Shown in pieces: positions 15,234 through 23,780 of a DNA stretch of 38,644 nucleotides. The notes under the pieces were generated by a model. That model was not told the DNA's origin and did not search any database. It was given only the letters and a program-made list of their open reading frames with translations. A program made the position numbers and the translations under genes. Positions within the stretch are counted from its first letter, which is position 1. Every line of letters begins with the position of its first letter. The DNA is from Pseudomonas helleri (lineage in GTDB: Bacteria; Pseudomonadota; Gammaproteobacteria; Pseudomonadales; Pseudomonadaceae). The stretch covers positions 1 to 38,644 of the forward strand of contig NZ_JYLD01000025.1 of assembly GCF_001043025.1 (NCBI RefSeq), given 5' to 3'.

Positions 15234-16211
15234 ATGACGCCCCCAACTACTGCGGCAACACACAGCCCCGCCCCCTTCACCATCGGTATTGACGCCGCCG
15301 CTTACGAACTGCCCGGCGAACGCCAGGACCTCCATGACTGGGCTCAGCAGCATAAGTTGCCCGCCGAGCGCTTTGACATGATCCGCAATGCGGGCTGCCG
15401 TTACTTCCATGTGTCACCGGACATCGACGAGGTCGAGCTGGCCAAGCGCGCAGTCGCTCGCCTGCAAGACGAGCAAGGCTTTAAAGGCAGCGACATCGGG
15501 GCGGTGATTCACGTGCATACCGGGCTGTTCAGCGTACCGCCAGCGCCACGCAGCCTGCCGCTGGAAGTGGCCACGGCATTCGGCATAAACCCTGTGTGGG
15601 CCGGGTCGATCGCACAACTCAATTGCTCCTCGATCAGCGTCGCCATTCAGATGGCCCAGGCATTGATGAAGGTGCACAGCCAATTGCACTCGGTGCTGAT
15701 CGTCTCGTCCGACCGCGTCTTCATTGAGCGTTACCGAGTGTTGCAGGCGAGCATTTTAAGTGATGGCGCGGGGTGCTTGCTGGTGACCCGTAACAGCCGC
15801 CGTAACCGGGTCGGCGCGACGGCCGTGCGCAATTATGGCAGCTGGTATCTGGGCTCCGTGACCAACAACGCGGTGAAGCAGGCCATGTTCAATCTGGAGT
15901 GGCACTACACCCGCAAAGTCATGATGGAAGCCGTGGCCGACTGTGGCATAGCGCTCCGCGATTTCACCTGCATTCTGCCTTACAACTCCAACCACTCTGG
16001 CTGGAACGCCTTCTGTGGTGCCATGGCGATTCCCGCCACCACGCTCTATACCGACAACATTCTGAACAAAGGTCACTCCTTTGGTTCGGACCTGGCGATC
16101 AACCTGGCCGACAGGGGCTTGAGCAAGGTCGATGCCGGGGCACACCTGATGAACATCACGGAATCGGACAACGGTTCATTTTCGGCCTTGACCCTTCATC
16201 CGGTGAATTGA
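15234..16211 (+). CDS. KAS III-like condensing/acyl-transfer enzyme 2
   Basis: This 325-residue protein has the full thiolase-fold length. Cys131 lies in IAQLNCSSISVAIQMA, the nucleophile site. His254 lies in YNSNHSGWNAF at the place of the FabH PHQAN His. NKGHSFGSD (His281) replaces the FabH GNTSAAS Asn. A Cys-His-His set is thus likely, as in some FabH-like enzymes that transfer acyl groups to small acceptors. AAGGAAG gives a strong ribosome site. Of the three KAS III-like proteins here it is the best candidate for the active catalyst. It follows the diiron oxygenase and precedes the PLP decarboxylase. Confidence 0.8.
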   Translation: MTPPTTAATHSPAPFTIGIDAAAYELPGERQDLHDWAQQHKLPAERFDMIRNAGCRYFHVSPDIDEVELAKRAVARLQDEQGFKGSDIGAVIHVHTGLFSVPPAPRSLPLEVATAFGINPVWAGSIAQLNCSSISVAIQMAQALMKVHSQLHSVLIVSSDRVFIERYRVLQASILSDGAGCLLVTRNSRRNRVGATAVRNYGSWYLGSVTNNAVKQAMFNLEWHYTRKVMMEAVADCGIALRDFTCILPYNSNHSGWNAFCGAMAIPATTLYTDNILNKGHSFGSDLAINLADRGLSKVDAGAHLMNITESDNGSFSALTLHPVN

Positions 16212-16212
16212 C

Positions 16213-17391
16213 ATGACAACCACTCACGCCTCCCCGCCGGTTCGGGACGACGCAGCAGCAGCGACCGATCAATGGCTGCTGAGTCTTAAAACGCCGTGCT
16301 ATGTGCTGGACCCTACTGTCGTAATGGCCCGTTACGCGGATTTACGCGAACGGTTGGGTACGCCGTTGATTGTGTCACTCAAGGCCAACCCCAACCTGGA
16401 TCTGTTGATCCGTTGCGGCCACGCGTTCATCGACGGTGTGGAGCTGGCCAGCCTGGGCGAACTCGATATTGTGGCGGGCCGCATCAACGCCCCCAAATAC
16501 GTGAACAACCCGTCCATGGATGAAGATTTCATGCGCGCGGCCCTGGCTTCACGCTGCACGTTCATTATCGACAGCCTGGAGCAGGCGCAGCGACTGATTC
16601 GCGTCATCGGTAAACAGGCCGCGCCGCACACGGTATTGCGCCTGAACGCGGGCCAGTTGGTCAGCTCGGGCAAACACCCGGCGGACCATTTCGGCATGAG
16701 CCGCCACGACGCCTTGCTGACGACGACTGCATTGACCCAGGCCAACGTGCCCGTCGTCGGCCTCCATACGTTTGCGGGCTCCAACAGTTTTCACATCGAT
16801 GACAAGGGTTCCGATGCTGCCGCCCTGGCCCACGCACTCGCGGCCTTTGCGCCGCAGGTCGCACACATTACCGGCATGCCGGTTGAGTTTCTTAACGTCG
16901 GGGGCGGTTTCTCCGAGCACTTCCCTAGCCAGGCGCAGACGTTTGACGCGTATCGCCAGCGTATTGCGCCGCTGCAAAAAAACTTCAAGGTCGTCCATGA
17001 GTCAGGGCGCGGCGTCTTCGCCGGTGCAGGCACTTTCGTGACCCGTGTGCGTTCAATCAAAGCCTTGGGTGAGCGCTACGTTGCTGTCTGCGACGGTGGC
17101 CTGAGCCACAACTTCTTGCTGGCCAAAACTGAATCCATGTTGAAGCAGTACGCGCAGCCGCGTCTGCTGCGGCGCCAGCAGGCGCCGGTTGATGCGCCCA
17201 CGTTGCCGATCCAGTTCGTGGGCAGCACTTGCAGCCGCGCCGACGTGATCGGTTGGAGCCATGACGCTTCGGCGCCGCCAAGCGTGGGCGATCTGGTGAT
17301 CTTCGAGAACTGCGGCGCCTACAACCAGACGTACAGCGTCAGCGCATTTCTCTCGCAGAGTCCCGCACACACCTATATCCACCAATCCTAG
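16213..17391 (+). CDS. Fold-type III PLP-dependent decarboxylase (DAP/ornithine decarboxylase-like)
   Basis: This 392-residue enzyme has the alanine racemase-like fold of group IV decarboxylases. The PLP lysine is Lys57 in IVSLKANPNLDLL. VGLHTFAGSNSF, FLNVGGGFSEHF, HESGRGVFAGAG, STCSRADVIGWS and FENCGAYNQTYS complete the family set. The type resembles BtrK and exosortase-associated decarboxylases, which act on carrier-bound amino acids, more than LysA. It starts one base after the preceding stop and is followed by an acyl ligase. It may decarboxylate an amino acid once that ligase has activated it, giving an amine. The substrate is unknown. Confidence 0.88.
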   Translation: MTTTHASPPVRDDAAAATDQWLLSLKTPCYVLDPTVVMARYADLRERLGTPLIVSLKANPNLDLLIRCGHAFIDGVELASLGELDIVAGRINAPKYVNNPSMDEDFMRAALASRCTFIIDSLEQAQRLIRVIGKQAAPHTVLRLNAGQLVSSGKHPADHFGMSRHDALLTTTALTQANVPVVGLHTFAGSNSFHIDDKGSDAAALAHALAAFAPQVAHITGMPVEFLNVGGGFSEHFPSQAQTFDAYRQRIAPLQKNFKVVHESGRGVFAGAGTFVTRVRSIKALGERYVAVCDGGLSHNFLLAKTESMLKQYAQPRLLRRQQAPVDAPTLPIQFVGSTCSRADVIGWSHDASAPPSVGDLVIFENCGAYNQTYSVSAFLSQSPAHTYIHQS

Positions 17392-17401
17392 GGACGTCAC
17401 C

Positions 17402-18976
17402 ATGACCGCCCACATCAGTTTGTACGACCTGTTGAAAGACAGCGCCCACCACCATGGCGACCGCCGAGCGTTCGCGCAGGGCGCAATGATGGCGACTTAT
17501 TCAGAACTGCTGCAAGACGTGCGCCTGACGACAAAGAGGCTGGCCGATAGCGGCGTGCAAGCGGGCGAACGCGTCGCGGTGTATGCGGGCAAGCAGTACG
17601 AAACCGTGGTCATGTTCCTGGCGATCAATGCCCGGGGTGCGATCCTGGTGCCCATCAATCCGCAGCTCAAAGAGCAACAGGTGCGCCATATCCTGCTGGA
17701 CAGCGGTGCGCGCTTGCTCGTCAGTACGGGCCCACGCCTCAGACGTATCGAGGCGATGGTCAAGGACATCGAAATCGATGCCTGGCCGCTGGAAAGACTG
17801 CAACCCGATCACCCGGACACGCCGACCGATGCCGCGCTTGCTGACGCACACAGCGCCGTCACCGACAGTGACCCTGCGGCCATTTTGTATACCTCCGGTT
17901 CAACCGGACGGCCCAAAGGTGTGGTGCTGTCGCAGCGTAACCTGGTGTCTGGCGCCCATAGCGTCGCTCACTATCTGAGCTTGCGGGCCGATGACGTGAT
18001 CCTGGGCATATTGCCGCTGAGCTTCGATGCCGGGCTCAGCCAACTGACCACGGCACTGGCCAGCGCAGCCTGCTACGCGCCGCTGGACTTCCTGCAAGCG
18101 AGCGAAGTGCCGACGTTCTGCGAAGCCCATGGCGTCACCGTGATTACCGGCGTGCCGCCCCTCTGGATGCAACTGGCCTCAGTGCAGTGGCCGCAGCCTA
18201 CCGGCGCACGCCTTCGCTGCTTTGCCAATACCGGCGGGCATATGCCACCGCCTTTGCTGGAAAAACTCAAAAGCGCATTCCCCGATGCGCTGCCCTACCT
18301 GATGTACGGCTTGACCGAGGCTTTCCGCTCGACCTACCTGCCACCGGAAGCCGCCGCCACACGGCCCGACTCCATCGGCAAGGCAGTGCCCAACGCTGAT
18401 ATCCGTGTGATGCGCCCGGACGGCACCGAATGTGCGGCGGGTGAACATGGCGAATTGGTGCACCGCGGGGCATTTGTCACGCTCGGGTACTGGAATGACC
18501 CCGAGCTGACCGCTCAGCGCTTTCGTCCTTGGCCACGCCCGGACTCGCAGATTTCACGCACCGAAACAGCGGTCTGGTCGGGCGATATCGTCTACCGCGA
18601 CAGCGACGGCTTTCTGTATTTCGTTGCGCGCAGCGACGACATGATCAAGACCTCCGGCTATCGCGTCAGCCCCACCGAAGTCGAAGAAGTTCTGTTTGCC
18701 GTGGATGACGTGGCCGAGGCAGCAGCGTTTGGTGTACCGCATCCGCAACAGGGCGAAGCCATCATCATCAGCCTGTTCGCCCACCCGCACATTCAGACCA
18801 CCGCCCAGGCATTGATCAAGCTGTGCAGGGAAAAACTGCCGACCTACATGGTGCCGCTGCATGTGTCCTTCCATGACTCGCCTTTACCGCGCAACCCGAA
18901 CGGCAAGATCGACCGAAAGCAGTTGAAGCAGCAGTTTTCCGAGTTTTTCTCTACCTCACTTACGGTCACGGAATAG
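17402..18976 (+). CDS. AMP-dependent acyl/aminoacyl ligase
   Basis: This 524-residue adenylate-forming enzyme has the P-loop YTSGSTGRPKGVV at about 163-175, LMYGLTEAFRSTYLPP and SGDIVYRDSDGFLYFVARSD. DDMIKTSGYRVSPTEVEEVL and the catalytic Lys in PLPRNPNGKIDRKQLK follow. It resembles the acyl ligases found with PLP decarboxylases in exosortase-type loci. It lies directly after the decarboxylase gene. It probably activates a second building block, perhaps an amino acid, for the carrier protein. It differs clearly from the FAAL-like enzyme, so the cluster has two distinct activation steps. Confidence 0.87.
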   Translation: MTAHISLYDLLKDSAHHHGDRRAFAQGAMMATYSELLQDVRLTTKRLADSGVQAGERVAVYAGKQYETVVMFLAINARGAILVPINPQLKEQQVRHILLDSGARLLVSTGPRLRRIEAMVKDIEIDAWPLERLQPDHPDTPTDAALADAHSAVTDSDPAAILYTSGSTGRPKGVVLSQRNLVSGAHSVAHYLSLRADDVILGILPLSFDAGLSQLTTALASAACYAPLDFLQASEVPTFCEAHGVTVITGVPPLWMQLASVQWPQPTGARLRCFANTGGHMPPPLLEKLKSAFPDALPYLMYGLTEAFRSTYLPPEAAATRPDSIGKAVPNADIRVMRPDGTECAAGEHGELVHRGAFVTLGYWNDPELTAQRFRPWPRPDSQISRTETAVWSGDIVYRDSDGFLYFVARSDDMIKTSGYRVSPTEVEEVLFAVDDVAEAAAFGVPHPQQGEAIIISLFAHPHIQTTAQALIKLCREKLPTYMVPLHVSFHDSPLPRNPNGKIDRKQLKQQFSEFFSTSLTVTE

Positions 18977-18980
18977 CACC

Positions 18981-19976
18981 ATGCTTCGAATTCGCGCTAT
19001 CGCTTCTCACGTTCCCGACACGACCCCGTTCCAGGCGGTGCAAGCCCGGGAAAAAAACATCGGCTATGGCCATTTGTTGTACAAGTCAGCGGTCTTTTCC
19101 ATGCCACGCGGCAAGGGCAGGATCGACGCCGAAGAAACGCTTCGGCTGCTTCCCACGGCGAGCATCGAACTGCCGGTAGCGCCCCCTGTGCAAAGCGGCG
19201 CCGACCTGGCGCTGGAAGCCGTCGCGCTGTTGCGTGAACAGATTCCGGCCGAAACGCTGGCACAGGTGAGCCACATTGTGGTGACCAATGCCGCCCTTAA
19301 CCAACGCATCAATGAATCGGTCGCAGGCCGTATCCAGCATGCACTGGGTTTGCCCAAAGCCTTGCCTTTCGCCATCGGCCAAGCGGGGACGGCGGGGGTA
19401 TTCAACGCTCTGAGCATGATCGAGGCGCTGGTCAGCCTGGGCGGCAAAGTGCTGTTGGTGGCGTCCGATAAGTGGCTTTACCCCTTCTTTCGCGCCTGGG
19501 GTGATCTGGTGGTGTACGGCGACAGTGCAGCGGCCATCTTGCTCGATGGCGACGGTGAGGCCGGGCCAGGCTGGGGGTCGATCCGCGCCTCGGCGATGCA
19601 CTATGGCGCAGCCATCGATAACCCTTGGGGGCTGACACCCGCCGCCCTTGCCGAACGCCTGCATCCGCTGGCGGTGAGCGCTGCGCAAACGGCGATCGAG
19701 CGGGCTGGCCTGAATGCCAGCGATATCGATTGGGTGCTGCCGTCAGGGTTCGGCGACAGCTTTACTCTGGGCGTCAGCCGTGAACTGGGCATTGCGCAAA
19801 ACCGGCATTTCGAATTCGGTGCCCGGCCTCATCACTCGAGCGCGGCGCCCTTGCTGTCGCTCATGCGCCTGCGTGCCAGCCTCCCCCCCGGTAAAACAGC
19901 CACCGTCTTGCTGTGGGATGCAGCCTTGTGCGGCACTGCCGGGGCCATTGTGGCCGAGATCCAGGCTGGCGCCTGA
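18981..19976 (+). CDS. KAS III-like protein 3, lacking the catalytic Cys
   Basis: This 331-residue protein is recognisable as FabH-like from IEALVSLGGKVLLVASDKW, GDLVVYGDSAAAILL and the C-terminal ALCGTAGAIVAEI. The nucleophile region reads FAIGQAGTAGVFNAL: Thr137 stands where FabH has Cys before Ala-Gly. The PHQAN His is replaced (VLPSGFGDS). Only the His of GARPHHSSAAP is left. It may therefore be a non-condensing subunit that pairs with another KAS III-like protein, as PqsB does with PqsC, or a transferase with different chemistry. It starts 4 bases after the ligase stop. Confidence 0.78.
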   Translation: MLRIRAIASHVPDTTPFQAVQAREKNIGYGHLLYKSAVFSMPRGKGRIDAEETLRLLPTASIELPVAPPVQSGADLALEAVALLREQIPAETLAQVSHIVVTNAALNQRINESVAGRIQHALGLPKALPFAIGQAGTAGVFNALSMIEALVSLGGKVLLVASDKWLYPFFRAWGDLVVYGDSAAAILLDGDGEAGPGWGSIRASAMHYGAAIDNPWGLTPAALAERLHPLAVSAAQTAIERAGLNASDIDWVLPSGFGDSFTLGVSRELGIAQNRHFEFGARPHHSSAAPLLSLMRLRASLPPGKTATVLLWDAALCGTAGAIVAEIQAGA

Positions 19977-20012
19977 CCCCAGATACACACCGCTTATTAA
20001 TCAGGAAAACCT

Positions 20013-23000
20013 ATGTCTGCTTATAAAGTCAGCCTGCGTGAGCTTCGCTTTTTTTTGTGGGAACTGCATAAAACCGACCAGAATTTTCTCGCTCGGGCGC
20101 CGTTCAACGACAAGAACCGTGCCTACTACGATGCCTTACTGGAGCGCGCCAGAGCGTTCGCCTATGAGTTGGGCAAAGCCTATCAAGCCTCCGACCGGCA
20201 GGAGTGCCGCTTGCTGGAAAACGGCACAGTCGAAATCCCCAAAGAGTTCCACGGGCTTTGGCAACGTTATAAGGATGAGTGGATTCAGGTACTGGGCAAC
20301 GACAGCGAATCCCAGCAACCGGCCTTGCCACCGCTGATCCGGCAAGCCATCCAGGAAATGTTCATGGGCGCCAATCCGGCGTTCATGACCTACGGCGGCT
20401 TCAATTTCCCGGCCATCAAACTGTTGAAGCTGCATGGTACCGCAGCGCAAAAAGCAACGTACCTGCGCAAGCTTCAGCACTACGACTGGGACGCGTGCTT
20501 CTGTGCCACCGAGCAGCAGGCGGGAAGCGACCTGACGGCTGTCACCACCGTCGCAAAACCTCTTGAAAACGGCGAATATGCGGTCAGCGGCGAAAAGGTC
20601 TACATCTCGGCGGGCATGCATACGCTGACCGAAAACACCGTTTACTTTGTCTTGGGCCGCATTAATACCACCACCTCGACCTCCTACTCGCTGTCTTGCC
20701 TGCTAGTGCCGCGCTTCTGGCCTAACCCGGAAACGGGAGAGCTGGAAGACAACCATGTCGAGTGCACGTCCTTGCTGCGCAAAATGGGCTTGAAGGGCTG
20801 CGCCAATACCCAGCTGGTGTTTGGTCGAAGCGGCACCACCCGCGCTGTTCTGCTGGGCGATCGCAAGAATGCCGGGTTGCTGCAACTGGTGCCCTTGATG
20901 AACCAGGCGCGTATGAGCACGGCGATTATTGGTCTGGGTCTGGCTTCCAGCGCCTATCTGCACTCAGCCGATTTCGCCGGCAAACGGCTGCAAGGGCGAG
21001 CCATCAGCCGCACGTCCGATGCCAGCGCCCCTGCTGTGCCCATCATCGAACACGCCGACGTGCAGCGCATGCTGCTGGAAATGAAGGCTCGGGTAGAAGG
21101 CTGCCGTGGGCTGCTCGGCAAATTGACCGGCGCGTCGACCCAGGCGTTTGCCCTGGAAGCCGAGCCGGTACTGGACGAAGCTCAGGTCGAAAAATTCCGC
21201 AAACTGGTGCTGCTGTTCACGCCGATCTGCAAGGCTTTCGTCTCGGACCAGGCCTGGAAAATCTGCGAGCTGGCGATCCAGGTGCATGGCGGCATCGGCT
21301 ACACCGATGCTTACCCTGTGGAGCAAAATGCCCGCGACGTGAAAATCCTGTCGATCTGGGAAGGTACCAACTACATCCAGTCCCAGGACCTGGTGCGCGA
21401 CAAGCTGGGTTTTGGCAGGAACTCACGCCTGATCAAGTTTCTGCGCGAAGAGCTGGATGCCTTCTTGAACAGCACACTGGGGGCCGGTACTGAGCTACAA
21501 GGCCAATTCCCGCTGCTGGAAAACGCCATGGTCGCCGTTGAGCAGGCGCTCTCATGGATCAATGAGCACGTGCGTGCCGGTCGCACACACGAAACCAGCC
21601 AGTTTTATACGCGTTTCCTGGAAATGCTCGGCCTCACCGCCAGCGCCTGGGTCTTGCTGGAATCGGCCTGCCTGGCAGAGCGTCAGTTACGCCAGCCACA
21701 AAGCGCTGAAGAAGCGGCTTTTTACCGTGGCAAGGTCAAGACCGCCCAGTATTTTTTCGCCAACATTCTGCCGACTGTGACGCAGCACGCCCACGCCATA
21801 GAAAACCTGTTGGTCGCCCACGGCAGCATTACGCTGGATGAGTTGGTCCAGGCCGACACGCCCACTCCCGCACCGGCGCAGAGCCTGTTTGGCGGACCGC
21901 GCACGCTGTATCGCGGCACCAACATCGACGGCGCCACACTTGAGCCCAATGAAGGCCTGTGGGTCAGGGGTCGCAACCTCAATGACCTGATCGGCAGCGT
22001 CGACTTCCCCACGGCGCTATGGCTGGCATGGTTTGGCAACCTGCCGTCCACCACGCAGAGCCAGGCCATTGACGCGGTCCTGGTCCGCATTGCCAGCCAC
22101 TTGTCGCAGGAGCCCGCCTATCGGCGTGGCATCGAAGCCGTGGCCGCCAGCGGTGCCGGCATCGTTCAGGCAGCAGCCTGTGGCCTGCTCGGCGATTTGG
22201 CAACGCTGGAAAATATCGCCCTGATCGAAGCGAGCGCGCGCGGTTTGCCCACGCATGCGGACTTTATCCAGGGCCTGGTCAGCATTGCCTCAACACCGCA
22301 CTTTCTACACGCGGCGCTCGGTTATGCCGCCCACGGCGCAGCACCGATCCAACACGCCGAGGCCGTGCTGGCTGCCATGGGCGCGACGCGCATCGACGCC
22401 CTGTCCATTCGTGTCATCGACGCCCTGCTGGTGGCCTGGCACGCCGGGTTCGGCTACATCACGCCAACGGTGCTGGTACCCCGTACCGCCATCGGCACCG
22501 GTGTCAGCATTGCGCAAGCCGTGGCGGCCGGGTTCATGGCCAGCGGGCCTAACCATGTCGGCGCAGCCGAAGAAGCGATGACCTGGCTCAAAACCATCAG
22601 TGCGCAAGCCAGCCCTGCGGACATACGCCAGGCGGTCGACCACGCGCTGGATCAACCCGGCAACCTGCTGTTTGGTTTCGGCCATCCGCTGTTCGTGCAG
22701 GACCCACGACCGCCGCATCTCAGAGCCCTGTTTGCAGAATGGGGATTCGGGGGGCGCTACCTGGAGGTTTTCGACGTCGTGTGTGCCCACGTCCTGGAGC
22801 GTAAAGGCCTGCGTCCGAACATTGATTTCATCACCGCCGCCGCCCTGCTTGATCTCGGCGTGACGCAAGCCCGCTGGGGTGTCGGACTGGGGCTCTGTGG
22901 CCGGGTGACGGCCATGGTCGCGCATGCCATCGAACGGCGTGATCGTCCTGCTTTCGGGGTCGGCAGCAAAGCCGCCCGCACGTTGTTGGCCACCGTTCCA

Positions 23001-23015
23001 GTGGGGTGGCTGTAA
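20013..23015 (+). CDS. Fusion of DmdC-type acyl-CoA dehydrogenase and citrate synthase/citryl-CoA lyase
   Basis: This open frame encodes exactly 1000 residues. Residues 1 to about 610 are a long DmdC-type acyl-CoA dehydrogenase: ACFCATEQQAGSDLTAVTT, AVSGEKVYISAG, QVHGGIGYTDAYPVEQ and the catalytic Glu450 in SIWEGTNYIQSQDLV. After a Pro-rich linker (TPTPAPAQ), residues about 630-1000 are a short citrate synthase. GLWVRGRNLNDLIG, GPNHVGAAEEAM (His848), GFGHPLFVQDPR (His891) and RPNIDFITAAALLDLG (Asp938) give the full catalytic triad. The two halves could desaturate an acyl thioester and then condense or cleave it with an oxo acid such as oxaloacetate or 2-oxoglutarate. No stop or frameshift separates the domains. 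I know of no described example. Confidence 0.88.
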   Translation: MSAYKVSLRELRFFLWELHKTDQNFLARAPFNDKNRAYYDALLERARAFAYELGKAYQASDRQECRLLENGTVEIPKEFHGLWQRYKDEWIQVLGNDSESQQPALPPLIRQAIQEMFMGANPAFMTYGGFNFPAIKLLKLHGTAAQKATYLRKLQHYDWDACFCATEQQAGSDLTAVTTVAKPLENGEYAVSGEKVYISAGMHTLTENTVYFVLGRINTTTSTSYSLSCLLVPRFWPNPETGELEDNHVECTSLLRKMGLKGCANTQLVFGRSGTTRAVLLGDRKNAGLLQLVPLMNQARMSTAIIGLGLASSAYLHSADFAGKRLQGRAISRTSDASAPAVPIIEHADVQRMLLEMKARVEGCRGLLGKLTGASTQAFALEAEPVLDEAQVEKFRKLVLLFTPICKAFVSDQAWKICELAIQVHGGIGYTDAYPVEQNARDVKILSIWEGTNYIQSQDLVRDKLGFGRNSRLIKFLREELDAFLNSTLGAGTELQGQFPLLENAMVAVEQALSWINEHVRAGRTHETSQFYTRFLEMLGLTASAWVLLESACLAERQLRQPQSAEEAAFYRGKVKTAQYFFANILPTVTQHAHAIENLLVAHGSITLDELVQADTPTPAPAQSLFGGPRTLYRGTNIDGATLEPNEGLWVRGRNLNDLIGSVDFPTALWLAWFGNLPSTTQSQAIDAVLVRIASHLSQEPAYRRGIEAVAASGAGIVQAAACGLLGDLATLENIALIEASARGLPTHADFIQGLVSIASTPHFLHAALGYAAHGAAPIQHAEAVLAAMGATRIDALSIRVIDALLVAWHAGFGYITPTVLVPRTAIGTGVSIAQAVAAGFMASGPNHVGAAEEAMTWLKTISAQASPADIRQAVDHALDQPGNLLFGFGHPLFVQDPRPPHLRALFAEWGFGGRYLEVFDVVCAHVLERKGLRPNIDFITAAALLDLGVTQARWGVGLGLCGRVTAMVAHAIERRDRPAFGVGSKAARTLLATVPVGWL

Positions 23016-23092
23016 GACAGCCAGACGCACACCGCCCTTGCTATGCCAACGCCGAAACCTCTTTTAACGCCCTCTACTGCTGGAGCTTAAAA

Positions 23093-23755
23093 ATGTTATT
23101 GAAAAACCTGCGACCTGCCGACGAATACGACCGCTTTGCCTCGCAAGCCCTGGAACCCTGGGACGTAATGTTTGTTACCCGCATTCGCCAGATTGCCCGC
23201 GACCTGCCGCCCGGCGCCCTGGTCGATATCGGCACGGCCACCGTCGTGGTGCCGGTACGGCTGGCGGCCGATCCGGTATTAAAAGGCTGGCATTTCATCG
23301 GCCTGGATCTGGACGAAACCATGCTCGAGGGTGGCCGACCGCGCATCGAAGCGCTCGGCCTGAGCGACACCATCGAGCTCAAGGTGGGCGACGCCCTGGA
23401 CCTGCCCTTCGCGGACAACAGCCTGACCATGGCGGTCAGCCGCGCCACCTTGCATCACTTGCCGGACAAGGTGAAAAGCCTGACCGAGATGTACCGCGTA
23501 CTGCAGCCCGGCGGCGTCGGTCTGGTGCACGACATGCGCCGCGACGTAGCCCCGGAGTTGCTGGAAAAATTCACTCAAATGCGCGCTTCGGTGGGGTATC
23601 CACCGACCCACGTCGAAGAAAAAGTCACCCTGCAAGAAGCGCGCGAGTTGGTTATCGAGGCGGGCCTGGAGCATTGCACAGTGGTGACCAGCCCCCGTTC
23701 GGGCATGGGCGCACTGGGTTTCGAAATCCTCATTAAAAAGCCTTTGTTGGCTTGA
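23093..23755 (+). CDS. Class I SAM-dependent methyltransferase
   Basis: I place the start at the ATG at 23093, which has GGAG 7 bases upstream; an in-frame ATG at 23006 overlaps the fusion gene. The 220-residue protein has LVDIGTATVVVPVRLA (motif I), FIGLDLDETMLEGG (acidic loop), VGDALDLPFADNSLTMAVSRA (motif IV region) and HHLPDKVKSLTEMYRVLQPGG. This is the UbiE-like layout. Motif I is unusual: the normal GxGxG reads GTATVV, which may weaken SAM binding. It could O- or N-methylate the product late in the pathway. It could also be a methyltransferase-fold enzyme with other chemistry. Confidence 0.82.
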   Translation: MLLKNLRPADEYDRFASQALEPWDVMFVTRIRQIARDLPPGALVDIGTATVVVPVRLAADPVLKGWHFIGLDLDETMLEGGRPRIEALGLSDTIELKVGDALDLPFADNSLTMAVSRATLHHLPDKVKSLTEMYRVLQPGGVGLVHDMRRDVAPELLEKFTQMRASVGYPPTHVEEKVTLQEARELVIEAGLEHCTVVTSPRSGMGALGFEILIKKPLLA

Positions 23756-23780
23756 TACGCAACTCGCCGGGGACAAGGCT

